Shown: positions 1 to 8,231 of the stretch, in pieces
How positions within the stretch are numbered: position 1 is the stretch's first letter
Layout of the letters: every line of letters begins with the position of its first letter
NCBI RefSeq assembly: GCF_000241525.1
Contig: NZ_AHIL01000004.1
Span: forward strand, 1-64,000
Length of the DNA stretch: 64,000 nt
Reading direction: 5' to 3'
Source of the DNA: Comamonas testosteroni ATCC 11996
GTDB taxonomy: Bacteria > Pseudomonadota > Gammaproteobacteria > Burkholderiales > Burkholderiaceae_C
The notes under the pieces: model-generated
Told to the model about the DNA's origin: nothing
Seen by the model: the letters and a program-made list of their open reading frames with translations, nothing else
Database searches by the model: none
Made by a program: the position numbers and the translations under genes

Positions 1-338
1 GCGGATATCTCAACAAGGAGTGCGACCCTCAGGATATTGCAGAGGCCATCCGGACGGTGGCTCTGGGAAGGCGCTACCTGACACCGGCAGTTGCAGATCT
101 TTTGGCCCAGCAACTCAACCGCAAGGATGACGTTCCGGCACACGAGCAATTGTCGGAGCGTGAGTTTCAGGTGTTCCTGAAGCTTGCGCGCGGCGAGACG
201 GCTGGAGACATTGCCAAATCGCTTTCGTTGAGCGTGAAAACAGTGAGTACTTACCGGACAAGACTCATGGAAAAAATGGGCCTTTCCTCAAATAGCGACT
301 TGACATACTATGCGTTGAAAAATCGACTGATCGATTAA
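1..338 (+). CDS. NarL/LuxR-type response regulator, C-terminal part (5' end outside window)
   Basis: This is the C-terminal part of a two-component response regulator that would bind DNA once its receiver domain is phosphorylated. The reading frame is open from base 3, so the gene starts before the window. The first visible residues (GYLNKECDPQDIAEAIRTV) match the end of a receiver domain and its linker. A LuxR-type helix-turn-helix follows, with LSEREFQVF, GETAGDIAKSLSLS, the recognition helix VKTVSTYRTRLMEK and a short tail. The gene ends at a bidirectional terminator shared with the convergent receiver-only gene. Target genes cannot be told from the sequence. Confidence 0.9.
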   Translation, partial: GYLNKECDPQDIAEAIRTVALGRRYLTPAVADLLAQQLNRKDDVPAHEQLSEREFQVFLKLARGETAGDIAKSLSLSVKTVSTYRTRLMEKMGLSSNSDLTYYALKNRLID

Positions 339-351
339 TGGATGCTCAAAT

Positions 352-382
352 AAAAAAGGCTTGAAATATTCAAGCCTTTTTT
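352..382. terminator. Bidirectional Rho-independent terminator
   Basis: A perfect 14-bp stem (352-365 paired with 369-382) closes a 3-base loop. It has A-runs on the left and T-runs on the right, so it works for both the rightward regulator and the leftward receiver gene. Confidence 0.9.
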
Positions 383-396
383 ATTTTGCGTTATTT

Positions 397-777
397 TCAA
401 GATTTACTGGTATTCAAATCAATACAGAAATCGATAAGTGAATCTATTTCGTTGGATTTGTCAAATACGGCATCTGCGCTGAGTTCAAGGCAGCGCTGTC
501 GTATATCGGCCGTCGCGTAATTGCTCAACACGAGCAGCTTTTTCTGCTGTGGTCGATGTTGAAGGCTTGTGACGATGCCCAGACCGCTGCCCTCGCGCAG
601 GAACAGGTCCACGATGACCAGATCCCAGGCGTCAGGGTTGTGGCTGAGCCAGCGTACAGCATCGGCTTCGGTCTCTGCCACCCCTACCGCTTCCACATCG
701 GCAAGCTCCGCCATCGTCGCAATCAGGTTGTCGCGAATCGTGGGATTGTCTTCAACAAAAAAAGTACGCAGTTTCAC
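397..777 (-). CDS. Stand-alone receiver-domain response regulator (CheY-like)
   Basis: This 126-residue protein is a single REC domain with no output domain. The acidic pocket (E9, D10), the likely phospho-acceptor D57 in VIVDLF, the switch Ser in VLSN (S85) and the conserved Lys in FDKS (K107) are all visible. Such proteins act by protein contact, for example in phosphorelays or on motility or enzyme partners. It converges with the NarL-type regulator, but no histidine kinase is in the window. The start is the ATG just before the first beta strand (KLRTFFVEDN). The partner is unknown. Confidence 0.85.
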   Translation of the reverse strand: MKLRTFFVEDNPTIRDNLIATMAELADVEAVGVAETEADAVRWLSHNPDAWDLVIVDLFLREGSGLGIVTSLQHRPQQKKLLVLSNYATADIRQRCLELSADAVFDKSNEIDSLIDFCIDLNTSKS

Positions 778-883
778 GACGGTAGCAAGCTGATGAGGTG
801 GACGCCAAGGATCAAGCGGTGAGAGTCATTTCAATTCTCAATGTGGAAAATCAATTACGGCCCATGAAAAAATCATTGTATTG

Positions 884-1651
884 TTATTTTTTGTAATTTG
901 TGTTCGGCGTTCCGCAGATATCACAGGTTTTAACCCTAGCAATTTTCATCCTACTCCACTCCATGGAACGTGCATCAAGCATTTGAAGTTGTCCGACAGA
1001 AGATCGGCCAAAACCGACAATCAGCTTCAGTGCTTCTGCAGCTTGCTGGGTGCCGATCAGTCCGACCAGCGGAGCAAAGACCCCCATGGTTGAGCACTGA
1101 ACCTCTTCGAATTCAGCCTCCGGCGGAAAGACGCATGCATAGCATGGGCTGTCGGGGTTGCGTGGATCAATGACCATCAGCTGGCCATCGACACGGATGG
1201 CCGCTCCTTCGACCAGGGGTACGCCGTGGCGTACGCAAGCCGCATTGATGGTCTGGCGGGTCTTGTAGTTGTCGGTGCAGTCGAGCACGATGCTGGCCTC
1301 GGGCAGCAGCTCGTCGAGCAGGGTCTCGGTTGCACGCTGCTGGATGCAGCGGATCTCGATTCCGGGATTGATGGCATGTACGGCCGTGCGGATCGATTCC
1401 ACCTTGGGCATGCCTATGCGTTCGGTCGTGTGGGCAATCTGGCGCTGCAGATTGGTCATGTCCACGACGTCGTTGTCGACGATGGTGATGCGCCCCACAC
1501 CTGCCGAGCCCAGATAAAGTGCGGCAGGCGAGCCCAAGCCGCCGGCTCCAATGATCACTGCATGCGCCGCCAGAATGCGCTCCTGGCCTTCGATGCCGAT
1601 TTCGTCGAGCATGATGTGACGGGAATAGCGTAGCAATTGATCGTCATTCAT
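884..1651 (-). CDS. moeB: MoeB/ThiF/HesA-family adenylyltransferase
   Basis: An E1-like enzyme that adenylates the C-terminal glycine of a small sulfur carrier such as MoaD or ThiS, for molybdopterin or thiamine synthesis. The nucleotide loop GAGGLG is at 35-40, the Asp-rich strand IVDNDVVDMTNLQRQ follows, the conserved Cys is in VQCSTMG (about 186), and two CxxC pairs (170/173 and 243/246) should bind zinc. The length of 255 is normal. It lies downstream of the S41 peptidase gene on the same strand, an order common in Burkholderiales. MoeB and ThiF cannot be separated here, but the nearby molybdenum formate dehydrogenase gives the cell a need for the MoeB role. Confidence 0.88.
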   Translation of the reverse strand: MNDDQLLRYSRHIMLDEIGIEGQERILAAHAVIIGAGGLGSPAALYLGSAGVGRITIVDNDVVDMTNLQRQIAHTTERIGMPKVESIRTAVHAINPGIEIRCIQQRATETLLDELLPEASIVLDCTDNYKTRQTINAACVRHGVPLVEGAAIRVDGQLMVIDPRNPDSPCYACVFPPEAEFEEVQCSTMGVFAPLVGLIGTQQAAEALKLIVGFGRSSVGQLQMLDARSMEWSRMKIARVKTCDICGTPNTNYKK

Positions 1652-1726
1652 CGGTTTGCTTCCATGGTTCCAAGAAAAAAGCCGGGCAAGCCCGGCTGAT
1701 TTTGAGCGGGTCCCATAACCCGGTGC

Positions 1727-3238
1727 TTATTTTTTGCTCTTGTCGGATTCGCCTTTTTCGGGCGCTTTCTTGTCAGCGGGCTTTTTGTCTGCAGCCGTCG
1801 CGTCTCCGGGCTTCTCTTCGATTTTGCGCTCTGTCAGGGTTTTGCTGACCTTGACGGGCTGGCCCTTGAGCTTGTTCAGTGCCTGTTGCAGCTGAAAGTC
1901 CTTTTCAGACCCGAACTCCGGCAGGCGGCGTTCGGCGGCTGGCTTCTTGGCTTCCTCTTCCAGGCGTTTGCGGGCTTCCTCGCGGGCCTTTTCAAGTGAA
2001 TCGTTCTTGACCTCCGCACCCTGTCCGCTGGACAAATGCTTTTCAAGGTCTGCTTCACGCATGCTCAATGCAGCAAACAGATCGCCGTCAGCAGTCTCAT
2101 CCACCATCACATCGGGCACGATACCCTTGGCCTGAATGGATTTTCCGCTAGGTGTGTAGTAGCGCGCCGTCGTCAGCTTGAGAGCCGTATCGGGCCCCAG
2201 AGGGCGCACGGTTTGCACCGACCCCTTGCCAAAGGACTGGCTGCCCATGACGGTAGCGCGCTTGTGATCTTGCAGAGCTCCGGCCACGATTTCGCTGGCC
2301 GAGGCCGAGCCTTCGTTGACCAGCACCACCAGAGGCAGCTTTTTGAGGGCCGCAGGCAGGCGTTGCAAGGGGTCGCCAAAACCGCGCTGGGCGTAGAACT
2401 CGGGCGATGCCTTGTAGACAGCCTTGCTTTCGGCCAGCTGGCCGTTGGTGGAGACCACGGGCACATCGGGGGGCAGGAAGGCCGCAGAGATGGCTACGGC
2501 CGCATCCAGCAAACCGCCGGGATCGTTGCGCAGGTCCAGCACCAGGCCCTTGAGATTGGGCTCCTGCTTGTAGATTTCCTCGACCTTGCGCACAAAGTCG
2601 TCCACGGTGCGTTCCTGGAACTGGCTCAGGCGGATCCAGGCGTAGCCGGGCTCGATCACCTTGCCCTTGACCGACTGGGTCTTGATCTCTTCACGGGTGA
2701 TGGTGACGGGGAAGCTGCGGCTTTCATCCTTGCGCAGGATGTTCAGGCGCACCTTGGTATTGGGTTCACCGCGCATGCGCTTGACAGCGTCATTGAGCGT
2801 CAGGCCCTTGACGGCCGTGTCGTCGATCTTGGTGATCAGGTCGCCGGTCTTGAGGCCGGCGCGGAAAGCGGGCGAGCCTTCGATGGGAGAGACGATCTTG
2901 ATCAGCCCGTCTTCCATGGTGATCTCGATGCCGACGCCAACGAACTTGCCGGAAGTGCCTTCCTTGAATTCTTTGTAGGTCTTCTTGTCGAAGTACTGGG
3001 AGTGAGGGTCCAGGCTGGAGACCATGCCGGAGATGGCGTCGGTGATCAGCTTCTTGTCGCTGACCTGCTCCACGTAATCGGTCTTGATCAGGCCGAAGAC
3101 GGCCGATAACTGCTGGATTTCTTCAAGTGGCAGAGGTGTCACACCCCCGCGAGCCAGCGTCTGCAGGGATACGGTGGTCAACGCACCGGCGACCACGCCC
3201 ACAGAGATCCAGCCTGCAATTTTGATTTTTTGACCCAT
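1727..3238 (-). CDS. ctpA: S41-family C-terminal processing peptidase (CtpA/Prc type)
   Basis: A periplasmic serine protease that trims or degrades proteins from the C-terminus. The N-terminal hydrophobic segment (IAGWISVGVVAGALTTVSL) acts as signal or anchor. A PDZ domain (GVGIEITMEDG to about residue 190) precedes the S41 domain, with LDLRNDPGG, the nucleophile motif GSASASEIVAG and the catalytic Lys in SFGKGSVQ. The tail is rich in Lys, Glu and Ala and looks disordered. The chosen ATG (MGQKIK) follows an AAGGGG ribosome site; a GTG 30 bases upstream is a weaker option. It probably forms an operon with gpmA upstream and the moeB-like gene downstream. Confidence 0.92.
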   Translation of the reverse strand: MGQKIKIAGWISVGVVAGALTTVSLQTLARGGVTPLPLEEIQQLSAVFGLIKTDYVEQVSDKKLITDAISGMVSSLDPHSQYFDKKTYKEFKEGTSGKFVGVGIEITMEDGLIKIVSPIEGSPAFRAGLKTGDLITKIDDTAVKGLTLNDAVKRMRGEPNTKVRLNILRKDESRSFPVTITREEIKTQSVKGKVIEPGYAWIRLSQFQERTVDDFVRKVEEIYKQEPNLKGLVLDLRNDPGGLLDAAVAISAAFLPPDVPVVSTNGQLAESKAVYKASPEFYAQRGFGDPLQRLPAALKKLPLVVLVNEGSASASEIVAGALQDHKRATVMGSQSFGKGSVQTVRPLGPDTALKLTTARYYTPSGKSIQAKGIVPDVMVDETADGDLFAALSMREADLEKHLSSGQGAEVKNDSLEKAREEARKRLEEEAKKPAAERRLPEFGSEKDFQLQQALNKLKGQPVKVSKTLTERKIEEKPGDATAADKKPADKKAPEKGESDKSKK

Positions 3239-3280
3239 AGCACCCCTTAAACCATTCGCAATATACACCTTGGACGGTGG

Positions 3281-3306
3281 AAGGCCTATGAGGTTCCATA
3301 GGCCTT
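3281..3306. other. Intergenic hairpin between gpmA and ctpA
   Basis: A 10-bp perfect inverted repeat (3281-3290 with 3297-3306) lies between the gpmA stop and the ctpA start. The T-run is weak on both strands, so it may be a partial terminator or an mRNA processing hairpin. Confidence 0.45.
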
Positions 3307-3351
3307 TTGCCGTATCAGCCCGGTTCAGGCTGGACCGGCGGTGAATAGGTC

Positions 3352-4095
3352 TCAGGCCTTGCCCTGGGCCGCAACTGCCGCTGCAGCCTTGGCGGCGGCT
3401 TCGGCGTCGCCCAGATAGTAATGGCGGATGGGCTTGAGATCGGCGTCCAGCTCATAGACCAGAGGAATGCCGTTGGGCACGTTCACGCCCACGATCTTGT
3501 CGTCTGCGATGTTGTCCAGATACTTGATCAGGGCGCGGATGGAGTTGCCGTGAGCAGCAACCACCACGCGCTTGCCGGCCTTGATGGCGGGGGCGATGGA
3601 CTCGTCCCAGAACGGCACAACGCGGGCAACCGTGTCTTTGAGGCACTCGGTCAGCGGGATCTGCTCGGGCTGCAGCTTGGCGTAGCGCACATCGCTGCGT
3701 TCGCTGCGGGGGTCGGTGGCTTCCAGTGCGGGAGGCGGCACATCGTAGCTGCGGCGCCAGACCAGCACTTGTTCGTCGCCGTACTGCTTGGCCATATCGG
3801 CCTTGTTCAGACCCTGCAGACCGCCGTAGTGGCGTTCGTTAAGACGCCAGCTATGCACCACGGGCAGCCAGGTGCGGTCCATTTCATCCTGCACATGCCA
3901 CAGGGTACGGATGGCGCGCTTGAGCACGCTGGTATAGGCCACATCGAAGTCATAGCCTTCTGCCTTGAGCAGTTGGCCGGCCTTCTTGGCCTGTTCGACG
4001 CCGGTGGCAGTCAGATCCACATCGGTCCAGCCGGTGAAGCGGTTTTCAAGGTTCCAGGTGGATTCACCGTGGCGGATCAGAACGAGCTTGTACAT
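3352..4095 (-). CDS. gpmA: 2,3-bisphosphoglycerate-dependent phosphoglycerate mutase
   Basis: It interconverts 3- and 2-phosphoglycerate in glycolysis and gluconeogenesis. The phospho-histidine motif [10 protein letters not shown] (H9), the [10 protein letters not shown] stretch, the [13 protein letters not shown] loop and the second active-site His in [12 protein letters not shown] are all present. The ATG giving [12 protein letters not shown] yields 247 residues, close to the usual length; an in-frame ATG 42 bases upstream would only add non-conserved residues. The tail is a run of alanines ([14 protein letters not shown]). It is the first gene of the leftward gpmA-ctpA-moeB-like block. Confidence 0.97.
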   Translation of the reverse strand: MYKLVLIRHGESTWNLENRFTGWTDVDLTATGVEQAKKAGQLLKAEGYDFDVAYTSVLKRAIRTLWHVQDEMDRTWLPVVHSWRLNERHYGGLQGLNKADMAKQYGDEQVLVWRRSYDVPPPALEATDPRSERSDVRYAKLQPEQIPLTECLKDTVARVVPFWDESIAPAIKAGKRVVVAAHGNSIRALIKYLDNIADDKIVGVNVPNGIPLVYELDADLKPIRHYYLGDAEAAAKAAAAVAAQGKA

Positions 4096-4380
4096 GGATT
4101 CTCTCAAAGTAGCAAAGCAGTAATGACACAAAGTCAAAAGCGTGCATTTTAGAGGCTGGGCTTTGTCCGGGCTCGAGGCAAGGTAAGCCGGGCCGATCCG
4201 GCGCCTGCCTGCCCGCTATTCCTGTAGCGAGCTTCGGGGATTGTGCGCAGCGCCCACTTGCAGCCCAGGGCGCGTCAACCGGGGCGATGGGCTTGCGGGC
4301 TGCAGGTTTGTGGCCCGCGGCTGCGGCCCGCAGGCTGGCCTGCCTCTAAAATCGTTCGGTTTGCCATCCCAAGGAATGAC

Positions 4381-4788
4381 GTGAAATTCATCATTGATAA
4401 CTGGTATTTGATCCTGATTGCCGTGGCTTCGGGTGTGATGCTGCTGCTGCCCGCACTGCGTGGGGCCACAGGTGGTTCGCTGTCGGCAGCGGCTGCTGTG
4501 CACCTGATCAACCGCGAAAAAGCCGTGGTGCTGGACGTCTGCGAGCCCGAAGAGTTTGCCGCCGGCCATGTCAACGGCGCCAGGAATCTGCCGCTGAGCC
4601 AGTTGGAAGAAAAGCTGCCCACCACCGTCAAGAACAAGCAGCTGCCCGTGGTGCTGGTCTGTGCAACGGGCGCCCGCGCCGCGCGTGCCGAAGCCGTAGC
4701 CAAGAAGCTGGGTTACGAAAAGGCCCAGGCACTGGCTGGTGGCATGAAGGCCTGGCGCGATGCCGGCCTGCCGGTTGAAAAAGCCTGA
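4381..4788 (+). CDS. Membrane-anchored rhodanese-domain protein (YibN-like)
   Basis: An N-terminal transmembrane helix (residues 8-26) anchors a single rhodanese domain with DVCEPEEFAAGHVNGARN and the active-site loop VCATGARA, where Cys94 would carry the persulfide. The start is a GTG after AAGGA. It heads the rightward order rhodanese-grxC-secB-gpsA, which is conserved in beta- and gammaproteobacteria. The family is thought to transfer sulfur or act in redox control at the membrane; the substrate is not known. Confidence 0.88.
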   Translation: MKFIIDNWYLILIAVASGVMLLLPALRGATGGSLSAAAAVHLINREKAVVLDVCEPEEFAAGHVNGARNLPLSQLEEKLPTTVKNKQLPVVLVCATGARAARAEAVAKKLGYEKAQALAGGMKAWRDAGLPVEKA

Positions 4789-4861
4789 TCCGGCCTCAAC
4801 TGAGAACCCTGACGCATGCAGCGCTGCATGCGGCATTGCAAAAACACCGAGGAAGTTGCCC

Positions 4862-5119
4862 ATGCAAGCCGTGAAGATGTACACCACCGCCGTCTGCCCT
4901 TATTGCATCCGTGCCAAGCAGATTCTCCAATCCAAGGGCGTGGAGCAGATCGAAGAGGTGCGCATCGACTTCGATACCGCCGCCCGCGATCACATGATGA
5001 AGACCACGGGCCGCCGCACCGTGCCCCAGATCTTCATTGGCGAGACCCATGTGGGCGGCTGCGACGATCTGATGGCACTCGATGCCAAGGGCGGTCTGCT
5101 GCCTCTGCTGCAAGGCTGA
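4862..5119 (+). CDS. grxC: Glutaredoxin 3
   Basis: A small glutathione-dependent thiol-disulfide oxidoreductase of 85 residues. The CPYC active site is at residues 12-15, with TVPQIFIG carrying the cis-proline and GGCDDL near the C-terminus for glutathione binding. The ATG follows a GAGGAAG ribosome site; a longer upstream reading frame has no conserved residues. It sits between the rhodanese and secB genes, as in many proteobacteria. Confidence 0.96.
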   Translation: MQAVKMYTTAVCPYCIRAKQILQSKGVEQIEEVRIDFDTAARDHMMKTTGRRTVPQIFIGETHVGGCDDLMALDAKGGLLPLLQG

Positions 5120-5319
5120 CGCATCTGCGCCGCCCATGTTGTCCCAGGACATGAATTTGCACTTTGTGCCGGCTGCCAGGATGCAGCCATGGGCGGCCAC
5201 TGCATAATGCCAAGTGCTATTTTCTGGGAAATGCCTGCTGTGAGGATAGCTGCGTGCTGATCCTGCGTGCAGGCATTTTCATTTCCCTCTCAAGATTTTT
5301 CTGAAAGACCAAGCTCATC

Positions 5320-5781
5320 ATGGCCGAACAAGACAACAGCCCCGTGTTCCAGATCCAGCGCGTGTATCTGAAGGACCTGTCCCTGGAGCAGCCCAACTCT
5401 CCCGCCATCCTGCTGGAGCAGGAGCAGCCCAGCGTGGACATCCAGCTGGGCGTGGAAGCCACCCCCGTGGCTGAAGGCGTCTACGAAGTGGCCGTGACCG
5501 CCACGGTTCAGACCAAGATTCAGGACAAGACCGTGTTCCTGGTCGAAGCCAAGCAGGCCGGCATCTTCGAAATCCGCAACGTGCCTGAAGACCAGATGGG
5601 CGGCGTGATCGGCATTGCCTGCCCCCAGATCATCTACCCCTATCTGCGCGGCAACGTGGCCGACGTGGTGACCCGCGCCGGCTTCCCTCCCGTGCACCTG
5701 GCCGAAATCAACTTCCAGGCCATGTACGAGCAGCAGCAAGCGGCTGCCGCAGCACAGGCCGAAGGCCAGCTGCCCCAGTAA
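5320..5781 (+). CDS. secB: Protein-export chaperone SecB
   Basis: A tetrameric cytosolic chaperone that keeps preproteins unfolded and hands them to SecA. The 153 residues show the SecB fold signatures [31 protein letters not shown], the block around [16 protein letters not shown], and [12 protein letters not shown], with a Gln/Ala-rich tail. It lies between grxC and gpsA, its usual place, and a strong terminator follows. Confidence 0.97.
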   Translation: MAEQDNSPVFQIQRVYLKDLSLEQPNSPAILLEQEQPSVDIQLGVEATPVAEGVYEVAVTATVQTKIQDKTVFLVEAKQAGIFEIRNVPEDQMGGVIGIACPQIIYPYLRGNVADVVTRAGFPPVHLAEINFQAMYEQQQAAAAAQAEGQLPQ

Positions 5782-5831
5782 GCTGACGGCAATTGCTGAT
5801 TCCTGCGATGTGCAAGAATCGGCAGCCAGGC

Positions 5832-5858
5832 AAAAAGAGGCCCTAGAGGCCTCTTTTT
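5832..5858 (+). terminator. Rho-independent terminator after secB
   Basis: An 11-bp perfect stem (5832-5842 with 5848-5858) ends in a T-run and lies between secB and gpsA. gpsA therefore probably has some transcription of its own. Confidence 0.85.
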
Positions 5859-5896
5859 CTTGTGGGTTGTGCGCAAACTGCTATCAAAATTCAGGT

Positions 5897-6907
5897 ATGA
5901 AAATTCTTGTCATCGGCGCTGGCGCCTGGGGTACGGCCATGGCCATCAGCGCGGCCACCCATAAGGACCAGGATCGCGTCAGCCTCTGGGCGCGGGATCC
6001 GGCGCAGGCGCAGCTCATGCAGGCCGAGCGTGCCAACAGCCGCTATCTGCCCGGCATCCGCTTTCCGGATGCGCTCACGGTGGTCGGTGGCGATGTGATG
6101 GACCATGTGGCGGATGCCGATCTGATCGTGCTGGGCACGCCCATGGCGGCGCTGCGCCAGTGGCTGGGCCAGCTCAAGGATTGCCGCCGGCCCGTGGTCT
6201 GGCTGTGCAAGGGCTTCGAGGCCGTGGCCGCCGATGCTCCTGCCGGCAGCTATGGGTTGATGGCGCATGAAGTCTGCCAGCAGGTGGCGCCGCAGCTGCA
6301 AAGCGGTGCCCTCAGCGGCCCCAGCTTTGCGGCCGAGGTGGCACGCCAGCAGCCTACGGCTCTGGTGGCAGCCAGCGCCCATGAGGGCGTGAGCGAGCTG
6401 CTGGTGTCGGCCTTTCACGGCGAGGCCATGCGCGTCTATGCCAATAACGACATCGTGGGCGTGGAAGTGGGCGGAGCCGTCAAGAATGTGCTGGCCATTG
6501 CCACGGGTCTTTGCGATGGTCTGCAGCTGGGGCTGAACGCGCGCGCGGCACTGGTCACGCGCGGCCTGGCCGAGATGACGCGTCTGGGAGTGGCGCTGGG
6601 CGCGCGCGCCGAGACCTTCATGGGCCTGTCCGGCCTTGGCGATCTGGTGCTGACTGCGACCGGCGATCTCTCGCGCAACCGCAAGGTGGGTCTGTTGCTG
6701 GCCGAAGGCAAGAGCCTGGAGCAGGCCGTGACATCGCTGGGCCATGTGGCCGAGGGCGTGTACAGCGCCCGCACCGTGCTCGCCCGGGCACGTCAGGTCG
6801 GCGTGGAAATGCCCATCACCGAAACCGTGGTGGCCCTGCTGGACGGCCAGTTGCCGGTCACCGAAGCTGTGCAGCACCTGATGGTGCGTGATCCGCGCGG
6901 CGAATAA
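5897..6907 (+). CDS. gpsA: NAD(P)-dependent glycerol-3-phosphate dehydrogenase
   Basis: It reduces dihydroxyacetone phosphate to sn-glycerol 3-phosphate for phospholipid synthesis. The Rossmann motif GAGAWGTA is at 7-14, followed by [31 protein letters not shown], the active-site region [12 protein letters not shown] and [11 protein letters not shown] with NRKVG. The length is 336. The start is the ATG that opens directly into MKILVIGAG; upstream codons in frame run back through the terminator and are not coding. Confidence 0.97.
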   Translation: MKILVIGAGAWGTAMAISAATHKDQDRVSLWARDPAQAQLMQAERANSRYLPGIRFPDALTVVGGDVMDHVADADLIVLGTPMAALRQWLGQLKDCRRPVVWLCKGFEAVAADAPAGSYGLMAHEVCQQVAPQLQSGALSGPSFAAEVARQQPTALVAASAHEGVSELLVSAFHGEAMRVYANNDIVGVEVGGAVKNVLAIATGLCDGLQLGLNARAALVTRGLAEMTRLGVALGARAETFMGLSGLGDLVLTATGDLSRNRKVGLLLAEGKSLEQAVTSLGHVAEGVYSARTVLARARQVGVEMPITETVVALLDGQLPVTEAVQHLMVRDPRGE

Positions 6908-6925
6908 GGCACTAAGGCAATAAAA

Positions 6926-6946
6926 CGATAGCTGCAATCGCTTGAT
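6926..6946 (+). repeat. Copy of a short GATAGC...CGCTTG intergenic repeat
   Basis: This segment downstream of gpsA reads cgatagctgcaatcgcttga. Similar segments lie at 8011-8030 (opposite strand), 27303-27330, 49477-49500 and 57091-57120, with a weaker match at 16952-16971. Confidence 0.5.
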
Positions 6947-7043
6947 ATTTATAGATTTCAGATGTCTTTCTATCTGAAAATCAATGGATATAGGCAGTAG
7001 CAGCTATTGTTTTCTATGACGCCGGTCGTTGGATTCAGGCCCG

Positions 7044-7934
7044 CTACTTCGTCTCTCTGATGCTGAGCCAGGCGCTCGCCGCCCCGCACAGCGCAATGAG
7101 GAGCATGCCCAGCACGGCCCATTGGTCGGGGATATGGCCATAGACCAGCCAGCCGGCCAGCAGCGCGCAGGGAATCTGGCTGTAGAGAAACGGCGTGATG
7201 GTCGCAGGCTCGGCTTTTTCATAGGCCTTGAGCAGCATCAGATGTCCGACGGCGCTGCCTGCGCCCATGGCAATCGCGGCCAGCCAGAGCGCGGCGCTGT
7301 CCGGCAACTGCCAGACCCAGGGCAGGGCCATGCAGGTCAGGCTCAGGGCCAGCAGGCTGGTGTAGATCTGTGTGGTCAGCGGGCGCTCCTTGCCCGCCAT
7401 GCGGCTGCTCAGAATCTGATAGGCGGTGTTGGCCAGCAGCTGCAGCGCAGGCCAGACCAGGGCCCAGCCGCTGAACTGGCCGCCGCCCGGCCGCAGGATG
7501 ACCAGCGTGCCCGCAAAGCCCAGCGCCACCAGCACCCAGCGCAAGGGGCTGACCTGCTGCCCCAGCCAGAGCGCGGCCAGCAAGGTCAGGGCCAGCGGCG
7601 TCAGCGCCACGATGGCCGTGAACTCCGCCAGCGGCAGATAGCGCAGGCTGAGCATGGCCAGCGCATTGCTCAGGCAAAACAGAATGGCGCGCAGAAACTG
7701 AAAACCCGGGCGCCGGGTGTGAAAGATGTCCAGTCCATGGCGAGCCACGCCAAAGCCCACGGTCAGCGCCGACTGCAGCGCATAGCGCAGCCACAGAGCC
7801 ATCAGCAGCGGCAGCAGGGCGCCCGCATATTTGGAGCCCGTATCGAGTATCGAAAAACAGGCGCAGGCCAGCACCGTGAAGCCGATGCCCGTCAGCGTAT
7901 GGCGATGAACTGAAGGGGCGGAGTGCTGTGACAT
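7044..7934 (-). CDS. EamA-family (DMT superfamily) permease
   Basis: An inner-membrane protein of 296 residues with about ten hydrophobic helices in two EamA repeats. The first repeat has the SLRYLPLAEFTAIVALTPL signature and the second has LKAYEKAEPATITPFLYSQI. Family members export metabolites or amino acids, but the substrate cannot be read from sequence. It stands alone on its strand between gpsA and lysA. A repeat-rich spacer of about 300 bases separates it from lysA. Confidence 0.85.
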   Translation of the reverse strand: MSQHSAPSVHRHTLTGIGFTVLACACFSILDTGSKYAGALLPLLMALWLRYALQSALTVGFGVARHGLDIFHTRRPGFQFLRAILFCLSNALAMLSLRYLPLAEFTAIVALTPLALTLLAALWLGQQVSPLRWVLVALGFAGTLVILRPGGGQFSGWALVWPALQLLANTAYQILSSRMAGKERPLTTQIYTSLLALSLTCMALPWVWQLPDSAALWLAAIAMGAGSAVGHLMLLKAYEKAEPATITPFLYSQIPCALLAGWLVYGHIPDQWAVLGMLLIALCGAASAWLSIRETK

Positions 7935-8010
7935 GGAAGAACTTGCCGGGCACTGGGCGGTGCCTGGAGAAAGCAGATTTCAGACCATTTTTGGCCTGAA
8001 GCCCCTGATG

Positions 8011-8030
8011 AATAAACGCTAGCTGCTATT
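8011..8030 (-). repeat. GATAGC-type short repeat, minus-strand copy
   Basis: The minus strand reads aatagcagctagcgtttatt, similar to the copies at 6926, 49477 and 57091. Confidence 0.45.
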
Positions 8031-8080
8031 AAAAGTAAAGAGCAGCTTGACAGCAGGGCGCGACTTGAGGATAAGGGGCA

Positions 8081-8230
8081 GCAAGCAAGGGCCTAGCCGG
8101 CCGCGCCGCCCCGCAGCTAGGGCTGCCCCAGCGATGCTGTCGTCCCCCTCCCTTGGCGCGCAGCGCGTAAAGAGAGGGGCGCCCGGCCAGGGGAAGGCGC
8201 GGGGCCGCCCAGGCAAGCGGCTCAGGGGGA
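8081..8230 (-). repeat. Post-stop GC-rich repeat, copy A (after lysA)
   Basis: Read on the minus strand, the repeat begins with CCCCCTGAGCCGC two bases after the lysA TAA. It runs through a GC-rich inverted segment to CCTTGCTTGC. The copy is longer than the others because its middle is expanded. It fills most of the 297-base gap between lysA and the EamA gene. Five related copies lie at 23733, 28781, 29461, 32181 and 34592. Confidence 0.85.
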
Positions 8231-8231
8231 G

